64,000 nt of DNA from Methylobacterium jeotgali (GCF_022179345.1 NZ_BPQR01000001.1:107844-171843), one strand, 5' to 3'; positions 26,208 through 35,658 are shown, numbered from the stretch's first letter. The notes: generated from the letters alone by a model not told the origin. Program-made: numbers and translations.

Positions 26208-27707
26208 ATGAAACTTCGCAATGCCCTCGCGCTCGGCTTGGGAGGAGCGGCACTCGCCCTTCTCTTCGTCGAGCCGTCCCTCGCGCAGACCCCGACGGCC
26301 GAGGCCGTTCCGGCGGCAGCCGCACCCGTGCCCAACAAGGGCGACGTCGCCTGGATGCTGATCTCCTGCGTCCTCGTGCTGCTGATGACCGTGCCGGGCC
26401 TGGCCCTGTTCTACGGCGGTCTCGTGCGCACCAAGAACATGCTCTCGGTCCTCACGCAGGTCTTCGCGATCGCCTGCGTGGTCTGCCTGCTGTGGGTCTT
26501 CTACGGCTACAGCCTCGCCTTCACCAACGGCGGCGGGCTCAACGACTTCGTCGGCGGCTTCTCGAAGGCCTTCCTCAAGGGCGTCGATGTCAACTCCGTC
26601 GCGGCGACCTTCTCGAATGGCGTCGTCATTCCGGAATACGTCTACATCGCCTTCCAGATGACCTTCGCGATGATCACCCCCGGCCTGATCGTCGGCGCCT
26701 TCGCCGAGCGGATCAAGTTCTCGGCGCTCCTCGTCTTCATCGTCCTCTGGGTGACCTTCATCTACTTCCCGATGGCGCACATGGTCTGGTACTGGGGCGG
26801 GCCCGACGTGGTCGCCGGTGCCGCCAAGACGCTGGCCTCCGCGACCGACGACGCCGCCAAGACCTCGGCCCAGGCCGCGCTCGACGCCGTCAACGCCGAT
26901 GCGGGCTTCCTCTTCAAGAAGGGCGCCCTCGACTTCGCCGGCGGCACCGTGGTGCACATCAACGCGGGCATCGCCGGCCTCGTCGGCTGCCTGATCCTCG
27001 GCAAGCGCATCGGCTACGGCCGCGACCTGCTCGCCCCGCACTCGCTGACCATGACCACGATCGGCGCCGCGCTGCTCTGGGTCGGCTGGTTCGGCTTCAA
27101 CGCCGGCTCCAACCTCGAGTCGAACGCCACCACCGCCCTGGTGATGGTCAACACCTTCGTCGCCACCGCGGCGGCGGCCGTCGCCTGGCTGTTCGTGGAG
27201 TGGGCCGCCAAGGGCAAGCCCTCGCTGCTGGGCATGCTCTCGGGCGCCATCACGGGCCTCGTCGCCATCACCCCGGCGGCGGGCTTCGCGGGCCCGATGG
27301 GCTCGATCGTCCTCGGTCTCGTGGCGGGCGGCGCCTGCTTCGTGATGTGCTCGGCGGTGAAGAACGCCCTCGGCTACGACGACTCGCTCGACGTGTTCGG
27401 CATCCACTGCGTCGGCGGCATCATCGGCGCCTTCGCCACGGGCATCCTGGTGAACCCCGCCCTCGGCGGCGTCGGCATCCCCGACTACACCACGAAGCCC
27501 GGCGAGCTCGTCGTCGGCACCTACGATCTCGTCCCGCAGCTCATCGCGCAGGGCTGGGGCGTCGGCCTCACCGTGCTGTGGTCGGGCATCGGCTCGGCGA
27601 TCCTCTACAAGCTCGTGGACTTCACGATCGGCCTGCGCGTCACGCAGGAGGAGGAGCGCGAGGGTCTCGACATCGCCGACCACGGCGAGCGGGCTTACAA
27701 CTACTGA
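26208..27707 (+). CDS. amtB: Ammonium transporter AmtB
   Basis: A 499-residue ammonium channel. A signal peptide (LGLGGAALALLFVEPSLAQ) precedes a linker and the eleven-helix core starting DVAWMLISCVLVLLMTVPGLALFYGGLVR. The twin histidines of the pore are visible in MAHMVWYWGG and GIHCVGGIIGAF, and the Phe gate region lies in YVYIAFQMTFAMITPGLI. An extra loop of about 40 residues (AKTLASATDDAAK...) between helices five and six is longer than in the enteric protein. Located 73 bases after glnK; coupled pairs like this let GlnK close the channel. Followed by two hairpins. Confidence 0.97.
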   Translation: MKLRNALALGLGGAALALLFVEPSLAQTPTAEAVPAAAAPVPNKGDVAWMLISCVLVLLMTVPGLALFYGGLVRTKNMLSVLTQVFAIACVVCLLWVFYGYSLAFTNGGGLNDFVGGFSKAFLKGVDVNSVAATFSNGVVIPEYVYIAFQMTFAMITPGLIVGAFAERIKFSALLVFIVLWVTFIYFPMAHMVWYWGGPDVVAGAAKTLASATDDAAKTSAQAALDAVNADAGFLFKKGALDFAGGTVVHINAGIAGLVGCLILGKRIGYGRDLLAPHSLTMTTIGAALLWVGWFGFNAGSNLESNATTALVMVNTFVATAAAAVAWLFVEWAAKGKPSLLGMLSGAITGLVAITPAAGFAGPMGSIVLGLVAGGACFVMCSAVKNALGYDDSLDVFGIHCVGGIIGAFATGILVNPALGGVGIPDYTTKPGELVVGTYDLVPQLIAQGWGVGLTVLWSGIGSAILYKLVDFTIGLRVTQEEEREGLDIADHGERAYNY

Positions 27708-27720
27708 TCTCGGGAATCGG

Positions 27721-27787
27721 CCGGCGGGGCTTTGCTCCGCCGGTTCGCAAGCGAAGAGGCCCCGGCTCGGCGAGCCGGGGCCTCTTT
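27721..27787 (+). terminator. Terminator region after amtB (two hairpins)
   Basis: A first hairpin, CCGGCGG...CCGCCGG (27721-27743), is followed by a strong one, GAGGCCCCGGCTCG / CGAGCCGGGGCCTC (27756-27784), and TTTCGTT. The second is a classical rho-independent terminator for glnK-amtB. Confidence 0.8.
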
Positions 27788-27979
27788 CGTTCTCACGGCC
27801 GACAGCGGAGACGATTCAAGGCAGGCATGCCACAATGTGGCAGAGGAGCAACAGCGATGAGGCAAAGCCGCGGCAGCCCCCGAATTGCTCAAGAACTAGG
27901 CAAATGCTCGAAAGTTGGTTTTGCGATGCAGGCGGTGTTTCGGCACTCTTGACGCATACAAATCAAGGGGCTCGTGCAC

Positions 27980-28939
27980 ATGACTTCGAAGCTGTCTCTC
28001 TGGGGCGTCGCGGCCTCGCTCGCCACGATCGTGCTCACCGGGCAGGTCCAGGCCGCCGACATGCCGGCGCCGAAGGTGATGCCCGCCGAGGCCAAGGCGC
28101 CCGACCCGCTGATCGGCTTCGCCTTCTACTCCGCCTACGCCACCGACTATAACTTCCGCGGCGTCTCGCAGTCGAACCTGCAGGGCAGCTACCAGACCTT
28201 CTTCGAGGCGCAGTTCTTCAACAACTTCGCCTACGCGGGCTTCTACCAGTGGCAGACCCGCCTGCCCACGCGGCCCGACTTCGAGTTCGATCTCGTCGCC
28301 GGTATCCGGCCGACCTTCGACAAGCTCTCGCTCGATCTCGGCGTGATCTACTACTACTACCCGAACGAGCAGCGCCTGTTCATCAACGGCGGCCCCGGCT
28401 TCCTGACGACCGCCAACACCGACTTCATCGAGTACGCGGCCAAGGCCCTCTACCAGTTCACCCCCGAGTTCGCGATGGGCGCGAACGTGTTCCATGCGCC
28501 GAACTACCTCGGCCAGCACACCAACGCGACCTACGCTTCGGGCACCATCGCCTACACGCTGCCGGCCACCTGGTTCGGCTTCCTGCCCGACTGGGCCTCG
28601 GGCGGCTTCTCGGTCTCGGGTGAGGGCGGTCACTACTTCATCGGCGCCGCCAAGACCTCGGCCACCAACTTCATCGCCTTCGACCTGCCGTCCTACAACT
28701 ACGGCAACGTCGGCCTGACCTGGGCCTACAAGAACCTCTCCCTCGACGTCCGCTTCCACACCACGGACCTCACCGCCCGCCAGTGCTTCGCGCTGACCGG
28801 CGACTTCCGGGGCAACATCAACGGCGGCACCTCCCGCTGGTGCGGCGACGCCTTCATCGGCACGATCAAGTGGCAGACCTCCACGGCCGCCCCCGGCGTC
28901 TACGCCGAGCCCGGCGGCATCCTGAACCTCTTCCGCTAA
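27980..28939 (+). CDS. TorF-family putative porin (Gcw_chp-type)
   Basis: A 319-residue predicted outer-membrane beta-barrel. Signal peptide [24 protein letters not shown] (cleavage at QAA), then [22 protein letters not shown], the hallmark 'DYxFRGxSQ' of the TorF/Gcw_chp family. The body alternates Phe/Tyr-rich strands and turns ([24 protein letters not shown]). It probably conducts small solutes; which ones is unknown, although the neighbouring amtB makes nitrogen nutrition a reasonable guess. Separated from amtB by its terminators, so it has its own promoter within the AT-richer 27840-27979; I see no certain motif. Confidence 0.85.
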   Translation: MTSKLSLWGVAASLATIVLTGQVQAADMPAPKVMPAEAKAPDPLIGFAFYSAYATDYNFRGVSQSNLQGSYQTFFEAQFFNNFAYAGFYQWQTRLPTRPDFEFDLVAGIRPTFDKLSLDLGVIYYYYPNEQRLFINGGPGFLTTANTDFIEYAAKALYQFTPEFAMGANVFHAPNYLGQHTNATYASGTIAYTLPATWFGFLPDWASGGFSVSGEGGHYFIGAAKTSATNFIAFDLPSYNYGNVGLTWAYKNLSLDVRFHTTDLTARQCFALTGDFRGNINGGTSRWCGDAFIGTIKWQTSTAAPGVYAEPGGILNLFR

Positions 28940-28980
28940 GACTTCAGCCTCGCGCCGCGGGGCAGATCACCGAACCGACG

Positions 28981-29008
28981 AGGCCCCGGATCGCTCCGGG
29001 GCCTTTTC
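28981..29008 (+). terminator. Rho-independent terminator after the porin gene
   Basis: AGGCCCCGGA tcgc TCCGGGGCCT (28981-29004) followed by TTTCATTT. Perfect 10-bp stem with a 4-base loop, 41 bases after the porin stop. Confidence 0.88.
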
Positions 29009-29118
29009 ATTTGCGATGCCGGCACACGCCGGCGACGCCCTCCGGGTCGGACCCGGTCGCGGGACGAGGGCGGTATGCCCGTTGGAGCGGCGCGGACCGC
29101 GAGGTATCGAGCGCGACC

Positions 29119-29445
29119 ATGTCCACGATCCTCGCCTACGCCGGCGCCGCGCTCGCCGAGATCTCCGGCTGCTTCGCCTTCTGGGCGTGGCTGCGCCTCG
29201 ACCGCTCGCCGCTCTGGCTCGTGCCCGGCATGGCGTCGCTGGCACTGTTCGCGTGGCTGCTGACGCTGGTGGAGAGCGAGGCTGCGGGGCGCAGCTACGC
29301 GGCCTATGGCGGTGTCTACGTCCTCGCCTCGGTTCTGTGGCTTTGGCTGGCGGAAGGACGCACGCCCGACCGCTGGGACATCGCCGGCAGCGCGGTCTGC
29401 ATCGCCGGGGCAGGCTTGATCCTGCTCGGCCCCCGCAGCGCCTGA
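29119..29445 (+). CDS. YnfA family membrane protein
   Basis: A 108-residue inner-membrane protein with four predicted helices, the standard size of the UPF0060/YnfA family. Characteristic pieces are [48 protein letters not shown] and [24 protein letters not shown]. The family is distantly related to small multidrug resistance transporters; transport activity is not established for this member. It stands alone between two terminators, and the next gene (serA) is convergent. Confidence 0.93.
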   Translation: MSTILAYAGAALAEISGCFAFWAWLRLDRSPLWLVPGMASLALFAWLLTLVESEAAGRSYAAYGGVYVLASVLWLWLAEGRTPDRWDIAGSAVCIAGAGLILLGPRSA

Positions 29446-29485
29446 AAAAAGCAGAGGGCCCGCGCAAGGAATGCACGGGCCCTCT
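29445..29485 (-). terminator. Rho-independent terminator of serA
   Basis: On the minus strand AGAGGGCCCG, a 13-base loop and CGGGCCCTCT are followed by TTTTTT (the A-run at 29445-29450 on the plus strand). It lies 22 bases after the serA stop. The plus-strand ynfA-like gene ends in the same place but has no T-run here. Confidence 0.8.
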
Positions 29486-29507
29486 CGGATGCCTCGACCC
29501 GCTTCGT

Positions 29508-31115
29508 TCAGAAGGCGACGGCGCGGACCCGCTTCACCTGCGGGATCGCGGCGATGCGCTCCAGGGTTTCGGGGTCGAGCCGGACGTCCACGGCGACGAA
29601 GGCGATGGCGTCGCCCCCCTCGCGCTCGCGGCCGAGGTTGAACGTCGCGACGTTGACGCCCGCCTCGCCGAGCACGCTGCCGAAGCGGCCGATGAAGCCC
29701 GGCTTGTCGTGGTTGCGCACGTAGAGCATGTGCGGCGCGAAGGCGGCGTCGATGGCGATCCCGCGAATCTCGACCACCCGCGGCTTGCCGTCGTGGAAGA
29801 CCGTGCCGGCGGCGTCCCGCGTCATGTCCTCGGCCTCGACCGCGATGCGAATCACCGATTCGTAGTCGCTCGCACCCCCCTCGCGCTTGATCTCGTCCAC
29901 GACGACGCCACGCTCGCGGGCGATCACCGGCGCCGAGACCATGTTCACGTCCTGAAGGAACGGTCGCAGCACGCCGGTCACGGCGGCGGCGGTGAGCGCG
30001 CGGGTGTTCATGCCCGCGACCTCGCCCTCGTAGGTGATGCGGATGCCGCGGATCGGCGCCTCGGTGAGCTGCCCGAGGAAGGAGCCGAGCTTCTCGGCGA
30101 GCGCCACGAAGGGCTTGAGGCGCGGCGCCTCCTCCGCAGAGATCGAGGGGAAGTTGACCGCGTTCGAGATGGCGCCGGAGAGGAGGTAGTCCGACATCTG
30201 CTCGGCGACCTGAAGCGCCACGTTCTCCTGCGCCTCGTTGGTCGAAGCGCCGAGATGGGGCGTGCAGATCACGTTCGGGTGGCCGAAGAGCGGGTTCTCG
30301 GTGGCGGGCTCGGTCACGAACACGTCGAAAGCCGCGCCGGCGACCTGGCCGGACTCGAGGGCCGCGCGCAGCGCCGCCTCGTCCACGAGACCGCCGCGGG
30401 CGCAGTTGACGATGCGCACCCCCCGCTTCGTCTTCGCGAGAGCCTCCGCCGAGAGAATGTTGCGGGTGCGGTCGGTGAGCGGCACGTGGAGCGTGATGAT
30501 GTCGGCCCGCGCCAGCAGCTCGTCGAGCTCGACCTTCTCGACGCCGATCTCGACCGCGCGCTCGGGCGTCAGGAAGGGATCGTAGGCGACGACCTTGAGG
30601 CGCAGCCCGATCCCGCGGTCAGCGACGACCGCGCCGATGTTGCCGCATCCGATCACGCCAAGGGTCTTGGCCGTCAGCTCCACGCCCATGAAGCGGTTCT
30701 TCTCCCACCTGCCGGCCTGGGTCGAGGCGTCGGCCTGGGGGATCTGACGGGCGAGCGCCAGCATCATGGCGATGGCGTGCTCGGCGGTGGTGATCGAGTT
30801 GCCGAAGGGCGTGTTCATGACGATGACACCCCGCGCGGTGGCGGCCGGCACGTCGACGTTGTCGACGCCGATGCCGGCGCGGCCGATCACCCGGAGGCGG
30901 CCGGCCTCGGCGAGTAGCTTCGGCGTCACCTTCGTGGCCGAGCGGATGGCGAGGCCGTCATACCGGTCGATGATTGCCGCCAGCGCCTCCTTGTCCTTGC
31001 CGAGCTCGGGGCGGAAATCGACCTCGATGCCGCGATCCCGGAAGATCTGGACGGCGGCGTCGGAGAGGGCGTCCGAGATGAGGACCTTGGGCGTGTGCTT
31101 GGTGGGCGTGCTCAT
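29508..31115 (-). CDS. serA: D-3-phosphoglycerate dehydrogenase
   Basis: A 535-residue enzyme that oxidises 3-phosphoglycerate to 3-phosphohydroxypyruvate, the first step of serine synthesis. NAD site: GCGNIGAVVADRGIGLRLKVVAYDP. Catalytic segments NCARGGLVDEAAL (Arg) and CTPHLGASTNEAQENVA (His), and the substrate-side LAIRSATKV. The C-terminal third is an intervening domain plus an ACT domain (YVRNHDKPGFIGRFGSVLGEAGVNVATFNLGR), so serine feedback is possible. It is 151 bases downstream of serC on the same strand; these two form the serine biosynthetic operon. Confidence 0.97.
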   Translation of the reverse strand: MSTPTKHTPKVLISDALSDAAVQIFRDRGIEVDFRPELGKDKEALAAIIDRYDGLAIRSATKVTPKLLAEAGRLRVIGRAGIGVDNVDVPAATARGVIVMNTPFGNSITTAEHAIAMMLALARQIPQADASTQAGRWEKNRFMGVELTAKTLGVIGCGNIGAVVADRGIGLRLKVVAYDPFLTPERAVEIGVEKVELDELLARADIITLHVPLTDRTRNILSAEALAKTKRGVRIVNCARGGLVDEAALRAALESGQVAGAAFDVFVTEPATENPLFGHPNVICTPHLGASTNEAQENVALQVAEQMSDYLLSGAISNAVNFPSISAEEAPRLKPFVALAEKLGSFLGQLTEAPIRGIRITYEGEVAGMNTRALTAAAVTGVLRPFLQDVNMVSAPVIARERGVVVDEIKREGGASDYESVIRIAVEAEDMTRDAAGTVFHDGKPRVVEIRGIAIDAAFAPHMLYVRNHDKPGFIGRFGSVLGEAGVNVATFNLGREREGGDAIAFVAVDVRLDPETLERIAAIPQVKRVRAVAF

Positions 31116-31266
31116 GGGTGCACCTGTTCGGTCAGGCGCGCAGGATCGCGGTCGCTCCGCTGAAACGCGCCGGCCGCGGCGGGGCGCGGACCGTCGGCGC
31201 TCGACTGCGCGCGCATCGGGGAGGGGGCGGCCGATCGGGTGAGCGGCCGCCGCACGGTCTCGGCGA

Positions 31267-32436
31267 TCAGGCGGCCGCGGCGAGCGCGGCCTTCTCCTGG
31301 GCGAAGGCCCAGTCGAGCCAGGGCATCAGCGCCGCGACATCGGCGGTCTCGACGGTGGCCCCGCACCAGACCCGCAGGCCCGCGGGCGCGTCGCGATAGG
31401 CGCCGATGTCGAGGGCGACGCCCTCGCGGTCGAGCCGGTCGACGATGCCCTTGGCGACCTTGGCCACCACGGCGTCGCCCTTGGCGAGCACGTCGGGATC
31501 GGTGATCACCATGCAGACGCCGGTATTGGCGTAGGTCGACGGGTCGACGGCGAGATGGCCGATCCAGGGCGTGCGGGCGATCCAGTCGTGGATCACGGCC
31601 GCGTTGGCGTTCGCCCGCCCGATCAGGGCGTCGAGGCCGCCGATGCGCTCGGCCCAGGCCAGCGCGTCGAGATAGTCCTCGACCGCGAGCATGGAGGGCG
31701 TGTTGATGGTGTCGCCCTGGAAGATGCCCTCGATGAGCCGGCCGCCCTTGGTCAGGCGGAACACCTTCGGGATCGGCCAGGCCGGCTTGTGGCTCTCGAG
31801 CCGCGCGACGGCGCGGGGCGAGAGGATGAGCATGCCGTGGGCCGCCTCGCCGCCCATCACCTTCTGCCAGGAGAAGGTCACGACATCGAGCTTGTCGAAG
31901 GGCAGCGCCATCGCGAAGGCAGCGGAGGTGGCGTCGCAGATCGTCAGCCCCTCGCGGTCGGCGGCGATCCAGTCGCCGTCGGGCACGCGCACGCCGGCGG
32001 CGGTGCCGTTCCAGGTGAAGACGACGTCGTTGTTCTTCGTATCGACCGCCGAGAGATCGGGCAGCACGCCGTAGGGCGTCTGGTGCAGCTTCGGCGCGAT
32101 GTTCAGCTCGCTCAGCGCGTCCGTCACCCACTCGGCCCCGAAGGCCTCCCAGGCGAGCACCTCGACCGAGCGCGGTCCGAGCAGCGACCACATCGCCATC
32201 TCGACGGCGCCGGTGTCGGACCCCGGCACGATGCCGATGCGGTAGTCGGCCGGGACCTGCAGGACCTTGCGGGTGAGGTCGATCGCCTGCTTCAGCTTCG
32301 CCTTGCCGGCGGGGGAGCGGTGCGAGCGGCCGAAGGGCGTTCCGGAGAGGCCGTCGAGGGTCCAGCCGGGGCGCTTGGCCGTGGGGCCGGACGAAAAGGT
32401 ATTCGCGCGCGGGCGCGCGTCGGGTCGGCTCGTCAT
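31267..32436 (-). CDS. serC: Phosphoserine aminotransferase
   Basis: A 389-residue PLP aminotransferase converting 3-phosphohydroxypyruvate and glutamate to phosphoserine. It belongs to the alphaproteobacterial/archaeal-type SerC group: KLDVVTFSWQKVMGGEAAHGMLI holds the PLP-binding Lys, and FSSGPTAKRPGWTLDGL is the N-terminal segment. The ATG at 32434-32436 was chosen because AAGGA lies six bases ahead; MDHM begins three codons earlier at 32445. That AAGGA is inside a hairpin of the leader RNA described separately. It leads a serC-serA operon. Confidence 0.95.
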   Translation of the reverse strand: MTSRPDARPRANTFSSGPTAKRPGWTLDGLSGTPFGRSHRSPAGKAKLKQAIDLTRKVLQVPADYRIGIVPGSDTGAVEMAMWSLLGPRSVEVLAWEAFGAEWVTDALSELNIAPKLHQTPYGVLPDLSAVDTKNNDVVFTWNGTAAGVRVPDGDWIAADREGLTICDATSAAFAMALPFDKLDVVTFSWQKVMGGEAAHGMLILSPRAVARLESHKPAWPIPKVFRLTKGGRLIEGIFQGDTINTPSMLAVEDYLDALAWAERIGGLDALIGRANANAAVIHDWIARTPWIGHLAVDPSTYANTGVCMVITDPDVLAKGDAVVAKVAKGIVDRLDREGVALDIGAYRDAPAGLRVWCGATVETADVAALMPWLDWAFAQEKAALAAAA

Positions 32437-32441
32437 GTGAT

Positions 32442-32500
32442 CCATCCTTACAGATGGGCGCTCCTCGTTGGGGAGGAGTGTCCCGCTCATGGCGATGCGC
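32442..32500 (-). ncRNA. Candidate serC leader RNA motif
   Basis: The 5' leader of serC carries, reading with the gene, GCGCATCGCCATGAGCGGGACA, then a perfect hairpin CTCCTC cccaac GAGGAG, then CGCCCATCTGTAAGGATGG, in which CCATC can pair with GATGG and enclose the ribosome binding site. This order of two hairpins immediately before the start codon matches my memory of the 'serC' conserved RNA motif found upstream of serC-serA operons in Alphaproteobacteria (function undetermined). Coordinates are approximate at the 5' side. A covariance-model search is needed to confirm the match. Confidence 0.65.
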
Positions 32501-32617
32501 TCAAATTCGGCATCTGACAAGTGGCGCCCCGGCCACAGCGGGTTTCCGTCTCGGACCGAGAGGCCGCGTTAAGCTTAATCGGGCAGGCTGGCGGGGCCGC
32601 GTTGCGTAAGGCCCGTC

Positions 32618-32788
32618 ATGCTCTCCGAAGCCAGCCTCATCGGGATCGCCTGGGCGATCCTGTTCGTCGTCGTCGCCTGCATGGCGCCCCGCGCCCTGCG
32701 CGGGCGCCGATCCCCCGACCGCGAAGAGCGGCCCGAGATCGAGTTCCTCGACATGGGCGGTCCGGTCATCGACGCCGAGCCCGCCTGA
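32618..32788 (+). CDS. Small single-span membrane protein, hypothetical
   Basis: A 56-residue ORF: a short polar start, one hydrophobic segment (LIGIAWAILFVVVACMA, residues 7-23), a basic patch RGRRSPDREER and an acidic tail EIEFLDMGGPVIDAEPA. The composition (N-out/C-in by the positive-inside rule) looks like a real membrane peptide rather than chance, and it fills an otherwise empty gap. It is convergent with trmD (stop three bases from the trmD stop). No family recognised. Confidence 0.55.
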   Translation: MLSEASLIGIAWAILFVVVACMAPRALRGRRSPDREERPEIEFLDMGGPVIDAEPA

Positions 32789-32791
32789 GGG

Positions 32792-33493
32792 TTACGTTTC
32801 CGAGAGTAGGTCCGGCCGCCGCGCGCGGGTGATCTCCAGCGCCCGCTCGCGCCGCCAAGCCGCGATGGCGCCGTGATTGCCGCCGGCGAGCACCTGCGGG
32901 ATCCCGCGCCCCTCCCAGTCGCGGGGGCGGGTGTAGTGGGGATACTCCAGGAGCCCGCCCTCGAAGCTCTCCTCCTCGCCGGAGGCCGCCTTTCCCATGG
33001 TGCCGGGGAGCAGGCGCACGCAGGCGTCGAGAAGCGTCAGCGCCGCGATCTCGCCGCCGGAGAGGATGTAGTCGCCGATCGAGACCTCCTCGAGGCCCCG
33101 GCCCTCGATGACCCGCTCGTCCACGCCCTCGAAGCGCCCGCAGACCACGATCACGCCCTCGCCCTCCGCCAGCGCGCGGACGCGGGCCTGGGTGAGGGGG
33201 CGGCCGCGGGGCGACATCAGCAGGCGGGGGCGGGCGTCGTCGGGATCGAGCGCCGCGTCGATGGCGGCGGCGAGCACGTCGCAGCGCAGCACCATGCCCG
33301 CGCCGCCGCCGGACGGGGTGTCGTCCACGCTGCGATGCCGGCCGATGCCGTGATCGCGGATATTGCGCGGCTCGATGGACCAGGCGCCCCGTGCCAGGGC
33401 ATCACCCGAGAGCGACAGGCCGAGGGGGCCGGGAAACATCTCGGGGTAGAGAGTGAGGATCGTGGCCCGCCAGGGCCGGGGCGCGCCGGTCAT
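32792..33493 (-). CDS. trmD: tRNA (guanine-37-N1)-methyltransferase
   Basis: A 233-residue SPOUT methyltransferase that makes m1G37 in tRNAs and so prevents frameshifting. The start [17 protein letters not shown], the segment [22 protein letters not shown], and the knot region [39 protein letters not shown] (S-adenosylmethionine binding) are textbook TrmD. Usual partners rimM, rplS and rpsP are not adjacent. The ATG at 33491-33493 is well supported; upstream in-frame residues are not conserved. It is divergent from nasT. Confidence 0.96.
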   Translation of the reverse strand: MTGAPRPWRATILTLYPEMFPGPLGLSLSGDALARGAWSIEPRNIRDHGIGRHRSVDDTPSGGGAGMVLRCDVLAAAIDAALDPDDARPRLLMSPRGRPLTQARVRALAEGEGVIVVCGRFEGVDERVIEGRGLEEVSIGDYILSGGEIAALTLLDACVRLLPGTMGKAASGEEESFEGGLLEYPHYTRPRDWEGRGIPQVLAGGNHGAIAAWRRERALEITRARRPDLLSET

Positions 33494-33658
33494 GAGGCTT
33501 GATGGCCCCAAGCCGGCGGGGCGGTCAACGCGGGGGTTGCGCCTGCCTCGAATCCGGTCAGGTGGCGCTTTGTCGGGCATGCCTCTTGCGTGATCGGCGA
33601 CCGCTGCGCCATGCATCGCGCACGGTTCCCTCTCCCTCCGACGCCGCCTCCCGGCCCC

Positions 33659-34246
33659 ATGTCCGACACCAGCCTCACCGTCGCCGTGATCGATCCCAGC
33701 CGCGCCCGCGCCGCGATCCTCGAGGAGGGTCTCAAGGCGGCGGGCGTCGGCCGCGTGTTCGTCGTGCCCGACTCGGCCGACCTCGTGGAGCGGATCGAGA
33801 CCCTGAAGCCCGACGTGGTGGTCGTGCATCTCGAGAGCCCGAGCCGGGACATCCTCGAGCAGATGTCGAGCGTCACCCGGCAGGTCGAGCGGCCGGTGGC
33901 GATGTTCGTGGACCGCTCCGACGCCACCATGATGCAGGCGGCGGTCGATGCCGGGATCTCCGCCTACGTGGTCGACGGGCTTCAGCAGGACCGGATCAAG
34001 TCGATCATCGACGTCGCCATCCTGCGCTTCAACGCCTTCGCCCGGCTCCAGCGGGAGCTCAGCGAGGCGCGGGGCGAGCTCGCCGACCGCAAGCTGATCG
34101 AGCGCGCCAAGGGCATCCTGATGGCGATGAAGGGGCTCTCGGAGGAGGAGGCCTACAAGCAGATGCGCAAGAAGGCCATGAACGAGAAGCGCAAGATCGC
34201 CGACATCGCGCGCGCCATCGTCACGACCGCGGACATGCTCGGATGA
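33659..34246 (+). CDS. nasT: NasT-type ANTAR response regulator / antiterminator
   Basis: A 195-residue regulator. A receiver-like domain (residues 6-120, [34 protein letters not shown]) is followed by an ANTAR RNA-binding domain (about 135-190: [35 protein letters not shown]). NasT binds a two-hairpin leader in nitrate-assimilation mRNAs and allows read-through when nitrate or nitrite is sensed. The neighbour NasS is its sensor, and the expected target leader lies at 35690-35847. The Asp normally phosphorylated appears as VHLE, consistent with NasT being controlled by NasS rather than by a kinase. Confidence 0.92.
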   Translation: MSDTSLTVAVIDPSRARAAILEEGLKAAGVGRVFVVPDSADLVERIETLKPDVVVVHLESPSRDILEQMSSVTRQVERPVAMFVDRSDATMMQAAVDAGISAYVVDGLQQDRIKSIIDVAILRFNAFARLQRELSEARGELADRKLIERAKGILMAMKGLSEEEAYKQMRKKAMNEKRKIADIARAIVTTADMLG

Positions 34247-34256
34247 GGAGCGCGCG

Positions 34257-35270
34257 ATGAGACTGCACGCCGGCTACGTCCCCCTCTGCGACGCCGCTCC
34301 CCTGATCGTGGCGGCGGACATGCGCTTCGGCCGCGAGGAGGGGCTCGAGATCGAGCTCTCGGCGGAGCCGTCCTGGGCGACGCTCCGGGACCGGCTGGCG
34401 CTCGGCCATCTCGACGCCGCGCACATGCTGGCGCCCCTGGCGCTGGCGAGCGCGCTCGGCCTCAGCGGGCCGCCCTCGGACCTCGCCGTGCCGCTCTCGA
34501 TGAGCCTCAACGGCAACGCCGTCACCGTCGGCGACGGCCTCTGGGAGGCGATGGCCCCGGAGAACGACGATCCCAAGACCGTGGCGCGCGCCTTCGCCCG
34601 CGTCGCCGAGGAGCGATACCGCACCGGCCGGCCCCTGACGCTCGGCACCGTTCATCCCTACTCCTCGCACACCTACCAGATCCGCCGCTTCTGCGGCCTC
34701 GGCAGTCTCGACCCGGAGGCGATACGGCTCGTGGCGATGCCGCCGCAGCGCAGCGTCGAGGCGCTGGCCCGCGGCATCATCGACGGGTTCTGCGCCGGCG
34801 CGCCCTGGAACAGCGTCGCCGTCGCCGCCGGCCTCGGGCGCATCGCCGTGCTCTGCTGCGAGATCGCGCCGGACTATCCCGAGAAGGTCCTCGCGGTCTC
34901 GGCGCGGATCGCGGACGGCGCGCTCCCCCTGGTGCGGGCGGTGGCGCGGGCCGGGCAATGGTGCGCGGACCCGGCCAACCGCACCGAGATTGCCCATGTC
35001 GTGACGCAGCGCGGCCGGATCGAGGCCGACGCGGCCGTAATCGAGCGCTGCCTGTCGGGCGATCTTCTGGTCGACGACGCCGGGACCCGGCGCTCGGCGC
35101 CGGACTACCTGCGCTTCGACGGCCACGCGCAAAAGCCGGCGGCGGAGTCGGTGGCGCGGATCGTGGCGGACATGCGCGCGGCCGGGCAGTTTCCGACCTC
35201 CATCGAGCCCCGGGCCGCGGCCGCGGTCTACCGCCCGGACATCCTGACCATGGCCGGATTGCGGGCCTGA
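34257..35270 (+). CDS. nasS: NasS-type nitrate/nitrite sensor (NrtA-like)
   Basis: A 337-residue NrtA/CmpA-like solute-binding fold without a signal peptide, so it stays in the cytoplasm. [34 protein letters not shown] and [34 protein letters not shown] are family signature regions. NasS holds NasT inactive and releases it on binding nitrate or nitrite. It starts ten bases after nasT, forming the nasT-nasS pair. No cognate NrtB/NrtC permease or NarK transporter is in the window, so nitrate uptake must be encoded elsewhere. Confidence 0.9.
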   Translation: MRLHAGYVPLCDAAPLIVAADMRFGREEGLEIELSAEPSWATLRDRLALGHLDAAHMLAPLALASALGLSGPPSDLAVPLSMSLNGNAVTVGDGLWEAMAPENDDPKTVARAFARVAEERYRTGRPLTLGTVHPYSSHTYQIRRFCGLGSLDPEAIRLVAMPPQRSVEALARGIIDGFCAGAPWNSVAVAAGLGRIAVLCCEIAPDYPEKVLAVSARIADGALPLVRAVARAGQWCADPANRTEIAHVVTQRGRIEADAAVIERCLSGDLLVDDAGTRRSAPDYLRFDGHAQKPAAESVARIVADMRAAGQFPTSIEPRAAAAVYRPDILTMAGLRA

Positions 35271-35327
35271 AACGTCGCGTCGCGCGGGCGTGGAACGGGA
35301 GTCGATATCCGCCGTTATAGCTGCGTC

Positions 35328-35540
35328 ATGCCCGGTTGCCGCAGCTCGATCCTGTCACCTTCGCTCCCGGCCCGGCCGGCCCCCGCGATCGTGTCGCGCT
35401 ACGTCCGTTCGCATGCGCTTCCGCCGCGCCCGGCCAACGACAACCGCCGCGTGATGCACCCTCAGATCTGGCATTGGGCGCTCGGCATCGGCGTGATGCC
35501 GACCGTAGGCATTGCCCTTCTTCTCTCCCTTCTGATCTGA
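35328..35540 (+). CDS. Possible small membrane protein
   Basis: A 70-residue ORF from an ATG at 35328. It has a Pro/Ala-rich N-terminal part, a RPANDNR segment that recurs in small alphaproteobacterial proteins, and a hydrophobic C-terminal helix (GIGVMPTVGIALLLSLLI). A shorter version starting MHPQIWHW at 35454 (28 residues) would keep only the helix. There is no clear ribosome binding site, and it sits just ahead of the nitrate operon promoter, so coding is uncertain. Confidence 0.35.
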   Translation: MPGCRSSILSPSLPARPAPAIVSRYVRSHALPPRPANDNRRVMHPQIWHWALGIGVMPTVGIALLLSLLI

Positions 35541-35570
35541 GCCGGTGGACCCTCGGCCTGCATAGCGCGC

Positions 35571-35620
35571 TTGCGCACTGCGCAAAATTTGAGCGCTCCG
35601 CGGGCCTGAAACGGTTTCAG
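35571..35620 (+). promoter_or_regulatory. Two perfect palindromes upstream of the nitrate operon promoter
   Basis: TTGCGCA C TGCGCAA (35571-35585) and CTGAAAC G GTTTCAG (35606-35620), each 15 bp with a one-base centre, with centres 35 bp apart. They lie 39-88 bp upstream of the sigma-54 element, the place for activator binding. Neither matches the 17-bp NtrC consensus, so the regulator is not identified. Confidence 0.5.
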
Positions 35621-35658
35621 CCTTCGCGCCTCCGCCCGCGCCGCCTGCCTTTCGTCCC

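Noticed and set aside
27890..27960. A sigma-54-like sequence before the porin gene (TTGGTTTTGCGATGCA)
   Set aside because: The GG and GC elements are nine rather than ten bases apart, which sigma-54 does not tolerate.
28000..28940. The TorF-like protein as part of the glnK-amtB operon
   Set aside because: Two hairpins including a strong terminator separate them, so it is more likely a separate transcript.
35571..35585. The TTGCGCA palindrome as a normal NtrC site
   Set aside because: NtrC sites are 17-bp dyads with halves TGCAC/GTGCA farther apart; here the halves are adjacent.
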